Of a stretch of DNA of 64,000 nt, positions 63,315 through 64,000 are shown in pieces. The translations under genes were made by a program, and so were the position numbers. Numbering within the stretch: the stretch's first letter is position 1; each line of letters starts with the position of its first letter. Below the pieces are notes generated by a model. The model was not told the origin of the DNA. It made no database searches and saw only the letters and a program-made list of their open reading frames with translations. Source of the stretch: UBA5109 sp963975155 (GTDB taxonomy: Bacteria; Pseudomonadota; Gammaproteobacteria; Pseudomonadales; Pseudohongiellaceae); contig CAXBFG010000001.1 of the NCBI GenBank assembly GCA_963975155.1, positions 424,209 through 488,208 of the forward strand, in the 5' to 3' direction.

Positions 63315-64000
63315 TTAGCTCACTCTAACTTCACGGAACATGCCCATCATGTGATAGAGCAAATGACAGTGGTAAGCCCAGCGGCCTCGCGCATCAGCAG
63401 TCACCAGGTAAGAAATTTTAGAACCCGGTTGAACAATGACGGTGTGTTTGCGCGGGATACGTTGTGGATCACCCGTTTCCAGTTCGCTCCACATACCATG
63501 CAGATGAATTGGGTGCGTCATCATCGTATCGTTAACCAGGGTGATGCGTACGCGTTCTCCATAACGCAGATTCAGTGGTTCTGCGTCAGCAAACTTAATC
63601 CCATTCATCGACCACATATAACGACTCATATTGCCGGTTAAGTGCAGTTCGATCTCGCGCTCAGGTTCTCTGCTATCCAGTGTGGGATAAAGATTTTTTA
63701 TATCACCGTAAGTTAAAACCCGGCGATTATAGAGTCGTGCATGATCGCGCAAACCAATTCCCGGATCATTCAAACCGCTTTGCGGGCTTTGACTGCGCAT
63801 ATCAACCTGGGGGCCAAATTCACTGCGCACATGATTTATTTCATTCCTTGAACCAAAGCCGGCACGTCCCAGCGAAGTTGGCATGGGCATATCCATCTGG
63901 CTATGATCCATTAGATTGTGATCCATGTCTGCCAAATTGGAAGCACTCATATCCATTTGACTGTGGTCCATACCTTCCATATTGGAAGCGCTCATATCCA
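63315..64000 (-). CDS. copA: Multicopper oxidase CopA (5' end outside window)
   Basis: This is the C-terminal 228 residues of a periplasmic multicopper oxidase. The end next to the window edge has Met/His/Asp-rich repeats (MDMSAS, MDHSQM, MDHNLM) that bind copper in CopA/PcoA. The last domain has the HPIHLHGMW and HCHLLYHMMGMF copper motifs. The stop lies 10 bases before the copB start codon. It is a separate gene from the P-type ATPase that shares the symbol by convention. Confidence 0.94.
   Translation of the reverse strand, partial: DMSASNMEGMDHSQMDMSASNLADMDHNLMDHSQMDMPMPTSLGRAGFGSRNEINHVRSEFGPQVDMRSQSPQSGLNDPGIGLRDHARLYNRRVLTYGDIKNLYPTLDSREPEREIELHLTGNMSRYMWSMNGIKFADAEPLNLRYGERVRITLVNDTMMTHPIHLHGMWSELETGDPQRIPRKHTVIVQPGSKISYLVTADARGRWAYHCHLLYHMMGMFREVRVS

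Noticed and set aside
57113..64000. Metal-resistance cluster as part of a transposon or genomic island
   Set aside because: No transposase, integrase, tRNA junction or flanking repeat is visible in the window, although the region continues past the end.

Overview
The window is a 64 kb stretch of a gammaproteobacterial chromosome. Gene content and order (recA, mutS, fdxA, rpoS, nlpD, pcm, truD, ispF, ispD, ftsB, eno, kdsA, pyrG, then tilS to rpsB, then map, glnD, dapD, dapE) match the core syntenic blocks of Pseudomonas-like and oligotrophic marine Gammaproteobacteria. Base composition is moderate, by eye in the mid-40s % GC. Genus cannot be fixed from this sequence. No tRNA, rRNA, CRISPR array, insertion sequence or prophage was seen.

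Region 1 (1-36 kb) is an almost unbroken core block read mostly from the minus strand. It holds recombination and mismatch repair (recA, mutS), a 7Fe ferredoxin, the stationary-phase sigma factor with its usual nlpD neighbour, isoprenoid genes (ispD, ispF, dxr, uppS), division (ftsB), glycolysis (eno), Kdo and lipid A synthesis (kdsA, lpxA, lpxB, lpxD, fabZ), CTP synthase, tRNA-Ile lysidine synthetase, acetyl-CoA carboxylase alpha, replicative polymerase (dnaE), outer-membrane assembly (skp, bamA, rseP) and translation (frr, pyrH, tsf, rpsB). Two local departures are that surE is missing beside pcm and that a DUF368 transporter sits between pcm and nlpD.

Region 2 (36-43.4 kb) is read mainly from the plus strand: map, glnD, an ArsC/Spx-like gene, dapD and dapE (lysine and peptidoglycan precursor), closed by convergent rsmJ.

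Region 3 (43.4-54.2 kb) is the accessory part. It starts with an unusual fusion of a GntR/YtrA-type DNA-binding domain to a complete PurM (AIR synthase) enzyme, with a palindrome in its promoter. Next come a secreted metallo-beta-lactamase-fold protein with an inserted EF-hand pair, a LysR regulator, and two oppositely oriented copies of a two-gene secreted module (a protein with PDFSG and GHWEGD motifs plus a DUF6152 protein). Around these lie an exported methyltransferase-like protein, a DUF2306 membrane protein, an NTF2/SnoaL-like lipoprotein and a tannase/feruloyl-esterase-family hydrolase. Most of these products are predicted to be exported, and no function is established for the set.

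Region 4 (54.2-64 kb) holds aconitase A, then metal (probably copper) resistance: a MerR regulator with a textbook 19-bp-spacer promoter, a P1B-type ATPase, a PepSY membrane protein, and copA-copB-copC-copD, with the multicopper oxidase cut by the window end.

Two structured intergenic repeats of about 90-120 bp (near 20.5 kb and 36.4 kb, in opposite orientation) keep a hairpin through compensatory base changes.
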